A stretch of 60,398 nt of DNA from Mycolicibacterium sp. P1-5 (GTDB lineage Bacteria; Actinomycetota; Actinomycetes; Mycobacteriales; Mycobacteriaceae). Shown here piece after piece: positions 16,491-24,091 of the stretch (its first letter is position 1; the number at the start of each line of letters is the position of its first letter). The DNA is taken from NCBI RefSeq assembly GCF_008329565.1, contig NZ_NPKT01000026.1, positions 1-60,398 on the forward strand, written 5' to 3'. The notes below the pieces were generated by a model. The model did not search any database, was not told where the DNA came from, and saw only the letters and a program-made list of their open reading frames with translations. The position numbers and the translations under genes were made by a program.

Positions 16491-17764
16491 TGGACAACTC
16501 GGTCCTCGGCGACGACACCGCCGTCGAACTGCCGGCGGATCCGGCGTCCCTGACAGCTCGGGGCAGTCGCTTCCTGACCGCGGCGTTTCACGCCTACGGA
16601 ACGCTGGCGGGCAGTAATTCGGTCGCCCGCATCACCGAGTGCGCCGAGGTCGGCGGGGGCAGCACCGGCCGGAAGGTGCGACTGTCCGTCGATTACGCCA
16701 CGCCCGAACCCGGTTTGCCCACTGAGCTTTTCGTCAAGTTCTCCCGAGATCTCGACGACCCGGCCCGCGATGTCGGCCGCACCCAGATGCAGCCAGAGGT
16801 GCGATTCGCCGAGCTCGCCCGGCGAAGCGACTTCCCGATCACCGTGCCCGCCACGCTGTTCGCTGACTATCACGGCGGCACCGGGACCGGCATCCTGATC
16901 ACCGAACGGATCCGGTTCGGCGTGGATGGCGTGGAGCCGCAGCACCACAAATGTCTCGACTACGAAATGCCGAGTGTCCTCGACCATTACCGGGTCTTGG
17001 TCAGGTCGCTCGCCCGGCTGGCGGGGTGGCATCGGCGCAATGCGGCGGACAGCGTGTTCGCCCGGTTTCCCGTCGATCTGCAGGCCGCCACCGTCGGCGA
17101 GCGCGCTGCGCTGCGTGAAAACAAGCTGTCCCGCCAGCTCAGCCGGCTGGCCGGCTTCGCCGAGAGCCACCCGAACCTGTTGCCGGCCAACATCTGTGCC
17201 GCGGAGTTCCTGCCCGGTCTCGCGAATCAGATACCGCTGATCGTCGCCGGCGAGAAGGCGCTCTGGACGCAATTGGCGGCCAGCACCGATCACATCGCCC
17301 TGTGCCACTGGAACGCGAACGTCGACAACGCCTGGTTCTGGCACGACGGCGACGGTCGGTTGCAGTGCGGGCTGATGGACTGGGGCTGTGTCAGCCAGCT
17401 CAACGTCGCTATGGCGTTGTGGGGTGCGCTGTCGGCGGCCGAAAATGGGCTGTGGGACGAGCATTTCGACGATCTCATCGCGCTCTTTGCGCAGGAGTAC
17501 GAGGTGTCGGGCGGCCCGCGGATCGATCCCGACGAGCTGACCGTTCAAGTGCTGCAGTACGCCGCGATCATGGGCGCGACGTGGCTGCTCGATGTGCCCG
17601 CGCTCATTCGCGCCCGCCTCGGCGACCCTGCGAAAGCGATGACCCGGTTCGACCCGGCGATCAAGGACGACGAAGGCATCCGCGCGCCCCTGCAGATGCT
17701 GACCAACGTGCTGAATCTCTGGCGGACCCGCGACATCGGTTCGTTACTGGCCGCCCTGCGATGA
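16490..17764 (+). CDS. phosphotransferase-like (APH/CHK kinase superfamily) protein
   Basis: A 424-residue protein-kinase-fold small-molecule kinase. The catalytic loop reads HWNANVDNAWF and the metal-binding motif is MDWG (the DFG equivalent), as in aminoglycoside, choline and ACAD10-type phosphotransferases. In mycobacterial catabolic clusters such genes are common, and phosphorylation of a hydroxylated intermediate is one possibility, but no substrate can be read. It is the last gene of the rightward operon and overlaps the convergent M24 gene by 21 bases. Confidence 0.78.
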   Translation: MDNSVLGDDTAVELPADPASLTARGSRFLTAAFHAYGTLAGSNSVARITECAEVGGGSTGRKVRLSVDYATPEPGLPTELFVKFSRDLDDPARDVGRTQMQPEVRFAELARRSDFPITVPATLFADYHGGTGTGILITERIRFGVDGVEPQHHKCLDYEMPSVLDHYRVLVRSLARLAGWHRRNAADSVFARFPVDLQAATVGERAALRENKLSRQLSRLAGFAESHPNLLPANICAAEFLPGLANQIPLIVAGEKALWTQLAASTDHIALCHWNANVDNAWFWHDGDGRLQCGLMDWGCVSQLNVAMALWGALSAAENGLWDEHFDDLIALFAQEYEVSGGPRIDPDELTVQVLQYAAIMGATWLLDVPALIRARLGDPAKAMTRFDPAIKDDEGIRAPLQMLTNVLNLWRTRDIGSLLAALR

Positions 17765-18862
17765 GGTGAGCAACACCGGACCGTCCTCGGTGATGTGTAC
17801 GGCGTCGCGGGTGAACACCGCTCCGAGACCCTCCTGCCACACGTAGCCCGTGACCGCCAGGACCATCCCGGCTTCCAGAATGGTGTCGGCGACGGAGCGA
17901 GCCAGCTCCGCCGACACCACCGGTGGATCGAATCCCATACCGAGGCCGTGCGCGACCGGCATCGGCGGCAGCGCTTCGCCGGCCTGGTCGTAGGCGTCGA
18001 GCAATCCGACGGCCGGTGCGCCGGCCCGGCAGGCGGCGAACAGCTTCTCGGTCAACGACTTCGAGCGCACGAACAGCGCGGCCGCACCCGATGGTTCGTC
18101 CCCGGCGACCGCGGTGCGACCGACCTCGCCGACATACCCGCCGCCCAGCGCCCCGGCAGCGAAGGCCACCAGGTCGCCGGGCTGAATACGCCGGTCCTCA
18201 CGGGCGCGGCGCCACGGATGTTCCCGCGACGTCACCCACGCACCGTTCTGGGTGGCCGGCGTACTGACACCGGCCAGCGTCATGGCTTCCATCATGGCGC
18301 CCAGCAATGACTGCTCGCGGCTGCCCGGACGGAGCTCACCGATGGCAGCCGACAGTGCGGTCTGCGCGACATCCAGTGCCTGGCGGATCGCGGTGATCTC
18401 CTCGGCGGTCTTGACCCGCCGAGCCGCCCGCATCGCCGCTTCGCCGTCGACGAGTTCCGCGTTGGGGAAAGCATCGGGCAACAACTGCGCGAATGTCGGT
18501 GACAGCGCATCGGTTCCGACACGACGAGCAGTCCCCGATACAGACAGACCCTTGAGCACCTCGGTCAGGGTGAACGGGCTCCAGGACAGGCCGTAGAGCC
18601 GGTCCCGGCCGATCTCTTCGGGCACGCCCTCATCCCAGGTGCTGTTGAGATGAATTTCACCGGTTGCCCGCTCCAGCACCAGGATCGGCCCGAACGGGCG
18701 CGTGCCGGCCACCCAGAGCTGCGGAGTTCCGCTCACGTAGCGCACATTCGCCTGTCGTCCGAGCACCAACAGGTCCAGGTCATGATTCGCCATCTGGGCC
18801 AGCACCCGTTCGCGCCGACCGAATCGTAGGGCCCGTTCGTCGGGCAGGGTTTCAGTCGCCAT
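17744..18862 (-). CDS. M24 (pita-bread fold) family protein lacking metal ligands
   Basis: A 372-residue creatinase/prolidase-fold protein: creatinase-type N-domain (about 1-130) and M24 domain (about 140-370). Aligned to its neighbour, the five metal-site positions D, D, H, E, E read A (VAFAAGALGG), E (YVGEVGRT), H (VAHGLGMGFDPP), T (VLAVTGYVW) and R (FTRDAVHIT). Only the histidine remains, as in metal-independent creatinase. It is therefore unlikely to be a metallopeptidase and may be a C-N hydrolase or a partner subunit. It overlaps the upstream intact M24 gene by 11 bases. Confidence 0.82.
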   Translation of the reverse strand: MATETLPDERALRFGRRERVLAQMANHDLDLLVLGRQANVRYVSGTPQLWVAGTRPFGPILVLERATGEIHLNSTWDEGVPEEIGRDRLYGLSWSPFTLTEVLKGLSVSGTARRVGTDALSPTFAQLLPDAFPNAELVDGEAAMRAARRVKTAEEITAIRQALDVAQTALSAAIGELRPGSREQSLLGAMMEAMTLAGVSTPATQNGAWVTSREHPWRRAREDRRIQPGDLVAFAAGALGGGYVGEVGRTAVAGDEPSGAAALFVRSKSLTEKLFAACRAGAPAVGLLDAYDQAGEALPPMPVAHGLGMGFDPPVVSAELARSVADTILEAGMVLAVTGYVWQEGLGAVFTRDAVHITEDGPVLLTSSQGGQ

Positions 18863-20060
18863 AGGGGGTGTAGGGGTAGTCGGTCAACGACTGGTACCCG
18901 TCCTCGGTGATGATCACGATCTCCTCACTGCGATAGCCGCCGGTTCCGTCTTGGAAGACGACCGGTTCGAGCACCAGGGCCATTCCCGCGGGGAAGACGA
19001 AGTTGTCGTCGAACTCTTCCCCGAGATCCGTGCCGATCATCGGCGCTTCGGCCGGGTAGGTGCCGATGCCGTGGCCCAGGTAGAAGTGCGGGAGCCACGG
19101 TTTACGGCCGCCGTTCGCGGCGATCGCCGCGCGGGCCAGATCCCCCGATGTCGCACCGGCCTTCGTCACCGCCAGCACCGCATCGAGGATGGTCCGCCAC
19201 AGCCGGTACTGGTCCTGCTGATGCGCGGTGGGTTGATTGCCGACGATCCAGGTGCGGCCGAAGTCCGAACAGTAGCCACCATAGGTGATGCTGACATCGG
19301 TCCACAGCACGTCGCCGTGGGCGAGGGCACGTTCGGTCGGCAACAGCGGAAGTGCGAGGTCACCGTGAGTGGTCCAGCTGCCTTCGGCACGGGTCTTCGG
19401 CATCACCTGCCAGATCGCCTCGAGCATGTTGGAGGTGGCACCCAATTCGAATGCCCGCCGGGCAAAATGGGCCGACAGGTCGAGTTGCCGCACGCCGGGG
19501 GCCAGGGCCTTCTGCACATCGACCACCGCCTCTTCGGTGATCCGGCATGCCCGGCGCATCGCCGACATCTCGTCCGGCGTCTTCACCAGCTGGGCGGCGG
19601 CCAGTACGGCGGCGGCGTCGATCGAGGTGTCGGCGAACAACCGGCTGCCGGATCGTCGCATCGACCCGGTCAGCTCGTCCACGGCGACGATCGCCCCGGG
19701 ACGGATCACAGACTCGGCAAACTGGACGAAACTGTCGACGCCGTCGTCGAATTCGAGATATACGGCGCGGTGCCTATAGTCGACCGGTACGCCGAACTCG
19801 GCGGCGGCACCCTCGGGGAACGGCAGGAACACGTGCGGGTGCTCGTCGTCGGCCAGCACGATGGCCACCGGACGCTCGAGGTGTGACAGCCCGGCGTCGA
19901 GCAGCGGCCAGCTGGCCCCGGTGGCGTAGCTGACGTGACCGTTCATCAGCAAAATGAGAGCGTCGACGCCGCTGTCGATCATCGCCGCGCGGATCCGGCC
20001 ACCGACGTCGCGGTACATCCGGGCGCGGTCGGGCTCGGCGCGAATCGAGAACGCTGTCAT
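18852..20060 (-). CDS. M24 family metallopeptidase/amidinohydrolase, intact metal site
   Basis: A 402-residue pita-bread fold protein. All five metal ligands are visible: two Asp in WTDVSITYGGYCSDFGRT, His in LGHGIGTYPAE, Glu in LVLEPVVF and Glu in YRSEEIVI. It belongs to the Xaa-Pro peptidase/ectoine hydrolase-like branch and could cleave an amide or imide bond. ATG 20060 is chosen because it overlaps the amidohydrolase stop as ATGA and homology starts at MTAFSIRAEPDR. It is transcribed between the amidohydrolase and the degenerate M24 gene, so the two M24 proteins may form a heteromer. Confidence 0.85.
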   Translation of the reverse strand: MTAFSIRAEPDRARMYRDVGGRIRAAMIDSGVDALILLMNGHVSYATGASWPLLDAGLSHLERPVAIVLADDEHPHVFLPFPEGAAAEFGVPVDYRHRAVYLEFDDGVDSFVQFAESVIRPGAIVAVDELTGSMRRSGSRLFADTSIDAAAVLAAAQLVKTPDEMSAMRRACRITEEAVVDVQKALAPGVRQLDLSAHFARRAFELGATSNMLEAIWQVMPKTRAEGSWTTHGDLALPLLPTERALAHGDVLWTDVSITYGGYCSDFGRTWIVGNQPTAHQQDQYRLWRTILDAVLAVTKAGATSGDLARAAIAANGGRKPWLPHFYLGHGIGTYPAEAPMIGTDLGEEFDDNFVFPAGMALVLEPVVFQDGTGGYRSEEIVIITEDGYQSLTDYPYTPYGD

Positions 20061-21241
20061 GGCAACCCCAGGAATTCTTTGATGTTTCCGCTGACGACGC
20101 GCGCGCCGTCTTCCGGTCCCAGCGCAGCCACCACGGTCGCCAATGACTGCTCGGAATAGCCGAATGTGCTTTCGTTGTGCGGATAGTCGCTGGACCACAT
20201 GACCTTGCCGACGCCAATCTGATCAATCAGGCTCAAGCCCAGTGGATCGACCATGAACGACGCGGACATGTGCGTGTCCCAGTAGTAACGGATGTCGTGC
20301 CGCGGCGGATGATCGAGCATGTGCCGATACGAAGCCAGCACATGCTCGCCGTCCTGCAGGGCTGACGGCACCCACGCGATTCCGCCTTCGAACCAACCGA
20401 CTTTCAAACCCGGGTGCCGATCCAGGATGCCGGAAAATATGTAGCGCGCGAACATGTCTCGAAACGAGTCGATGTTTATCATCATCGCGACCGCCACGCT
20501 GCCGATCTCGCACGGGCTCTTCGGCGGGGTCTCGCCGATGTGGTGGGCGACCGGCAGGCCGGAGTCCTCAATGGCCTCCCATACCGGGATCATCGCGGTG
20601 CTGCCGTAGTCGATGATCGCACCGTCGTCGTCAAATCCCGGATACAACGGCATCAGGAACGTTTTGATGCCAAGAGCTTTCAGCTCTTCGAGGGTGCGCT
20701 TCGCCCCCGCGGGGTCCCACCAGTTGATCAGCCCGACACCGTGGAAGTGACCGCCTCCGCGTTCCTGGATACCGGCGATGTACTCGTTGTATATCCGGAA
20801 GATTCGTTCCCGCAGCACTTTGTCCGGGTAGTGGAACAGGGCCAGCACCGCGTTCGGGAAGGCCAACTCCTTGTCGACCCCGTCTTCGGCGAGTTCACGG
20901 ATTCGGGTGCCGATGTCGGCGGCCCCGGTGGCCGCGCCGGGCAAATCGTCGTACTGCATCAGTACCGCGCTGAAATCACCGACGACGAAGGATTGGCCTT
21001 TGACGCCCACCATGTAGGCACCGTCCTCGTACCAGATCCGCGGTGCCTCGTCCTTGAGGTCGTCCGGGAACCTTTCGTAGAAGATGTCCGTCGCCACCGA
21101 GAGGTGGTTGTCGGCCGAGAAGACCTCGGTACCTGGCGGCAGGCCGGTCGATCTGTCGCGGGCGCGGCCACGGCGGTTCTTAGGAGCTCCGAATCCTGCT
21201 GCGGGATAAGCCAGTTTCGTTGGTAGTGACATTTGCGTCAC
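20057..21241 (-). CDS. amidohydrolase family protein (ACMSD-like)
   Basis: A 394-residue TIM-barrel amidohydrolase of the amidohydrolase-2 type. The first strand carries SADNHLS, a later strand VAHHIGE, and the C-terminal metal aspartate lies in MWSSDYPHNEST. Relatives decarboxylate or hydrolyse ring carboxylates (ACMSD, gamma-resorcylate decarboxylase). The N-terminal motif has one His rather than HxH, as in many mycobacterial members. It is 28 bases downstream of the TetR gene in the leftward operon, with the M24 pair following. A second start, MSLPTK, is possible 9 bases in. Confidence 0.85.
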   Translation of the reverse strand: MTQMSLPTKLAYPAAGFGAPKNRRGRARDRSTGLPPGTEVFSADNHLSVATDIFYERFPDDLKDEAPRIWYEDGAYMVGVKGQSFVVGDFSAVLMQYDDLPGAATGAADIGTRIRELAEDGVDKELAFPNAVLALFHYPDKVLRERIFRIYNEYIAGIQERGGGHFHGVGLINWWDPAGAKRTLEELKALGIKTFLMPLYPGFDDDGAIIDYGSTAMIPVWEAIEDSGLPVAHHIGETPPKSPCEIGSVAVAMMINIDSFRDMFARYIFSGILDRHPGLKVGWFEGGIAWVPSALQDGEHVLASYRHMLDHPPRHDIRYYWDTHMSASFMVDPLGLSLIDQIGVGKVMWSSDYPHNESTFGYSEQSLATVVAALGPEDGARVVSGNIKEFLGLP

Positions 21242-21269
21242 ACTTTCATTGGTGCCGGTGATTCGGCGG

Positions 21270-21974
21270 TCAGACGGTGATCGAGGAGTTCGCGTCGCGG
21301 CCGGGCCGTGCCGAGGTGGTGTTGGCCGGCCGGGCCGGCGGCGCCTCCCACAGTCCGACGAGTGCGGTGATCAACTCTTCGGCGACCACCGACCAGTTCG
21401 AACTGACCGACGGCTTGCCGATCGCAAGCTCGCCCTCGATCTCGGCACAGGTATGCATCAACAGGTTCGACGCCATCATCCAGCGGCCGAGACGCACGCG
21501 CTTCGGGCGGTCCGGAAGGCAACGGTTGATGCCACGAACCGTCTTCAGCATGAGATCCGACGTCAGCGCGCCGGCGACCACCAAGTCCCGATAGGTGGGG
21601 TCGGCCATTGCCTGGGCGGCGAACCGCGCATAGGACGTCGGGGCGCCCAGGGCTTCGAGGTGTTCGGTGAACGGGTAGACCAGAACGCCGATCCAGTCCC
21701 GGAGTTCGTGGCTGGAGTCGAGCTCCTCGAGCTTGCGCGATCGGATCGCGTCGATCGCGGTGCGGTGCCTGGTCTCGATGGCACGCAGCAGATCGGCACG
21801 AGAGCCGAAGTGATAGCAGGCGGCGGCGTTGTTGCCCTGGCCGGCGGCCTCGCTGATCTGCCGATTCGAGACCGCGTGCATCCCGTGTTCGGCGAAAAGC
21901 CGCTCGGCAGCGCCCAGCAACGCATCCCGCGTGACAGACGACCGGTCAGTACGCTGGTCCTTGGCTGGGCTCAC
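21270..21974 (-). CDS. TetR/AcrR family regulator of the catabolic cluster
   Basis: A 234-residue TetR-type regulator. The helix-turn-helix is at about 15-60 (LLGAAERLFAEHGMHAVS, then AGQGNNAAACYHFGSRADLL), close to the subfamily whose recognition helix has NNxAxxYHF. The C-terminal domain is helical, with a proline-rich tail. It is the first gene of the leftward operon and diverges from the alpha/beta hydrolase. The 92-base gap contains the AT-rich operator found also before the P450 operon, so this protein is the best candidate to control both arms. Confidence 0.9.
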   Translation of the reverse strand: MSPAKDQRTDRSSVTRDALLGAAERLFAEHGMHAVSNRQISEAAGQGNNAAACYHFGSRADLLRAIETRHRTAIDAIRSRKLEELDSSHELRDWIGVLVYPFTEHLEALGAPTSYARFAAQAMADPTYRDLVVAGALTSDLMLKTVRGINRCLPDRPKRVRLGRWMMASNLLMHTCAEIEGELAIGKPSVSSNWSVVAEELITALVGLWEAPPARPANTTSARPGRDANSSITV

Positions 21975-22000
21975 CGTTAATAGTGAACACCAGAGGTCAA

Positions 22001-22023
22001 ACTAAATCAAGGAATTTATTTAG
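22001..22023. promoter_or_regulatory. AT-rich operator between TetR and alpha/beta hydrolase (right site)
   Basis: The site reads A-C-TAAATCAA-GG-AATTTATTT-A-G. CTAAAT (22002-22007) and ATTTAG (22018-22023) form the outer inverted arms. It shares TAAATCAAnnAATTTATTT with the site at 9756-9778 on the opposite strand. It lies 27 bases before the TetR start and 43 bases before the hydrolase start. The pair of sites brackets the whole cluster. Binding by the adjacent TetR protein is inferred. Confidence 0.8.
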
Positions 22024-22066
22024 ATACCGGGCCTCGCGTGCGCCGGTTGTGTCACCATCGCTTTCG

Positions 22067-22966
22067 ATGACCACTTCACCTGAGCTCAGCCAATCCGGCG
22101 AGCGCACGATCGAGATTCGCGGCGGCGAGGTCGTCTACGAAATCGTCGGTGCGCAAGGTGATTTCATCGTCCTCACGGCCGGCGGCCGCTTCAGCAAGGA
22201 CATTCCCGGATTGCGGCCGCTGGCCGAAGCGCTCGCCCACGGCGGCTACCGCGTCCTGCTGTGGGATCGACCGAACTGCGGGAAGTCCGATGTGCAGCTG
22301 TTCGGCGAGTCCGAGTCGCACATGCGAGCCGCCGTCCTCGACGACCTGATCACCGCACTCGGTATCGGCCCGTGCATCCTGGCCGGGGGGTCGGGCGGCG
22401 CACGCGATTCCATGCTCACCGCGATCCTGTATCCGCAGCAGGTCACCAAACTCGTTCTGTGGAACATCGTGGGCGGAATCTTCGGCACCTACGTTCTCGG
22501 CCACGTCTACGCCATGCCCAGCATCCTTGCCGTGCGCGGCCGCGGAATGCCCGGTGTGCTCGCCGTCAATGACTGGCGCAGTTGTATCGAGGCCAATCCG
22601 CGCAACCGGGAGCGGCTTCTGCGATTCACTGAAGACGAGTTTCTCAACATCATGCTGCGCTGGCTCAATGCATTCGTCACCAAACCGGGCCAGACCATCC
22701 CGGGCGTCGACGACACCCTCTTCAACGATCTCGCCGTTCCGACGTTGATCATCCGCGGCGGAAAGAACGATCTCAACCACCCCAAGCGGACCTCCCTGGA
22801 AGTGCAGTGCCTGATCAAAGGCTCTGAGCTGATCGATCCGCCCTGGCCGGAAGACGCCTGGGAGCGCGCTTCCGAGGCCATGGCCCAGGGAAAGGCCAAG
22901 GGATTCAACCTGTTCGACACATGGGTGCAAGCCGCGCCGAAGATCCTGGAGTTTCTCGACCGCTGA
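22067..22966 (+). CDS. alpha/beta-fold hydrolase
   Basis: A 299-residue alpha/beta hydrolase. The nucleophile elbow is AGGSGGARDS (Ser in the centre), preceded by LLWDRPNCGKSD, the usual strand-4 region. The acid and base lie near LIIRGGKND and the C-terminal region. Members cleave esters, lactones or C-C bonds. ATG 22067 fits the start of homology; an upstream in-frame GTG at 21983 would run through the operator and is rejected. It is divergent from the TetR gene and probably belongs to the same regulon. Confidence 0.85.
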   Translation: MTTSPELSQSGERTIEIRGGEVVYEIVGAQGDFIVLTAGGRFSKDIPGLRPLAEALAHGGYRVLLWDRPNCGKSDVQLFGESESHMRAAVLDDLITALGIGPCILAGGSGGARDSMLTAILYPQQVTKLVLWNIVGGIFGTYVLGHVYAMPSILAVRGRGMPGVLAVNDWRSCIEANPRNRERLLRFTEDEFLNIMLRWLNAFVTKPGQTIPGVDDTLFNDLAVPTLIIRGGKNDLNHPKRTSLEVQCLIKGSELIDPPWPEDAWERASEAMAQGKAKGFNLFDTWVQAAPKILEFLDR

Positions 22967-22981
22967 CGAAGCAGACACACG

Positions 22982-23188
22982 CCCGCACCGCACATCAGCC
23001 GCTACGTGACCCGCGACCTCGAGTACTACGGACAGCAGGTGCACCGGCAGCCGCATCAGCACCTGGGTTTCGGCGTCGGCACCCATTTCTGCCTCGGCAA
23101 CGCACTCGTCGACCTCACCGACGCGGAGCTCAGCCCCACCTCGACGGTGCGCGGCTGGGAATCCATGCCGGGGATCGTCGGTGTCTGA
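22982..23188 (+). pseudogene. decayed cytochrome P450 remnant
   Basis: The frame reads PAPHISRYVTRDLEYYGQQV, then jumps to HRQPHQHLGFGVGTHFCLGN, then ALVDLTDAELSPTSTVRGWE and a stop. The heme-binding loop GFGVGTHFCLGNAL is intact, but about 30 residues between the YYG strand and the heme loop are missing, as is the L-helix region after the Cys loop. No N-terminal P450 sequence is visible. It is therefore a P450 reduced by internal, in-frame deletions. It lies 16 bases after the alpha/beta hydrolase, so it was probably once part of that transcription unit. Confidence 0.8.
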
Positions 23189-23284
23189 TTATGGTATTCT
23201 CGTTTTTTGAGAGTCGTATATTCGCTGGTGTGACGGTCGTCGGGAGAGACAGCCGCCGGCACACACAGTGACACTGGGGGAACA

Positions 23285-24091
23285 ATGAGCGGCGACCCGG
23301 CCGAAGAAGGCGAGACCACCAAGTGGGATCCGTCCTCCATCGCGCGTGTGATCCGCACGGTCTCACCGGTGCTGAAACGCTGGTTTCGAGCCGAGGTCCG
23401 CGGACTGGACAACATCCCCGCCACGGGAGGCGCGTTGGTGGTGTCCAACCACTCCGGCGGCATGCTGACCCCCGACGTGATGATCTTCGCCCCGGAGTTC
23501 TATCGCCACTTCGGGTATGACCGGCCGCTCTACACGCTGGCCCACTACGGGGTGTTCATCGGACCGCTCGACGGCTGGCTGCGTCGGGTCGGCGTCATCG
23601 AAGCCAGTCGCGACAATGCCGCCACGGCCCTGACCTCCGGTGCGGTGGTGCTCGTGTTCCCCGGCGGCGACTATGACTCGTACCGGCCGACGTTCGCGCA
23701 GAACGAGGTCGACTTCAACGGCCGCACCGGATACATCCGCACCGCCCTGGAGACCGGGGTGCCACTGGTGCCGACTGTGTCGATCGGGGCGCAGGAGACT
23801 CAGTTGTTCCTGACCCGGGGGAATTGGCTGGCGAAGCGGCTGGGGCTGACCAAGGCTCGGATGGACATCCTGCCCGTGAGCTTCGGCGTGCCGTTCGGGC
23901 TCAGTGTGCTGATGCCACCCAATCTGCCGCTGCCCTCCAAGATCATCACCGAGGTGCTCGAACCGATCGACATCGCCGCGCGTTTCGGACCAGACCCCGA
24001 CATCGCCGAGGTGGACACGCACGTGCGGTCGGTGATGAGCGCGGCGCTGAAGCGACTGAGCAGTCAGCGCCGGCTGCCGATCATCGGCTGA
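23285..24091 (+). CDS. lysophospholipid acyltransferase family protein (PlsC-like)
   Basis: A 268-residue glycerophospholipid-type acyltransferase. Motif I is NHSGGMLTPD (the HxxxxD box, His and Asp present), motif III is VFPGGDYDSYRP and the later VPLVPTVSIGAQET matches the fourth block. It transfers an acyl chain to a lysophospholipid or related alcohol at the membrane. A GGGGGAA stretch precedes ATG 23285. Its stop abuts the stop of the convergent WS/DGAT gene with no base between, and both deal with acyl transfer. Confidence 0.88.
   Translation: MSGDPAEEGETTKWDPSSIARVIRTVSPVLKRWFRAEVRGLDNIPATGGALVVSNHSGGMLTPDVMIFAPEFYRHFGYDRPLYTLAHYGVFIGPLDGWLRRVGVIEASRDNAATALTSGAVVLVFPGGDYDSYRPTFAQNEVDFNGRTGYIRTALETGVPLVPTVSIGAQETQLFLTRGNWLAKRLGLTKARMDILPVSFGVPFGLSVLMPPNLPLPSKIITEVLEPIDIAARFGPDPDIAEVDTHVRSVMSAALKRLSSQRRLPIIG

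Noticed and set aside
23189..23284. Possible terminator or promoter at TTCTCGTTTTTTGAGAG before the acyltransferase
   Set aside because: The stem is only 4-5 bases and neither -35/-10 spacing nor a T-run after the stem is convincing.
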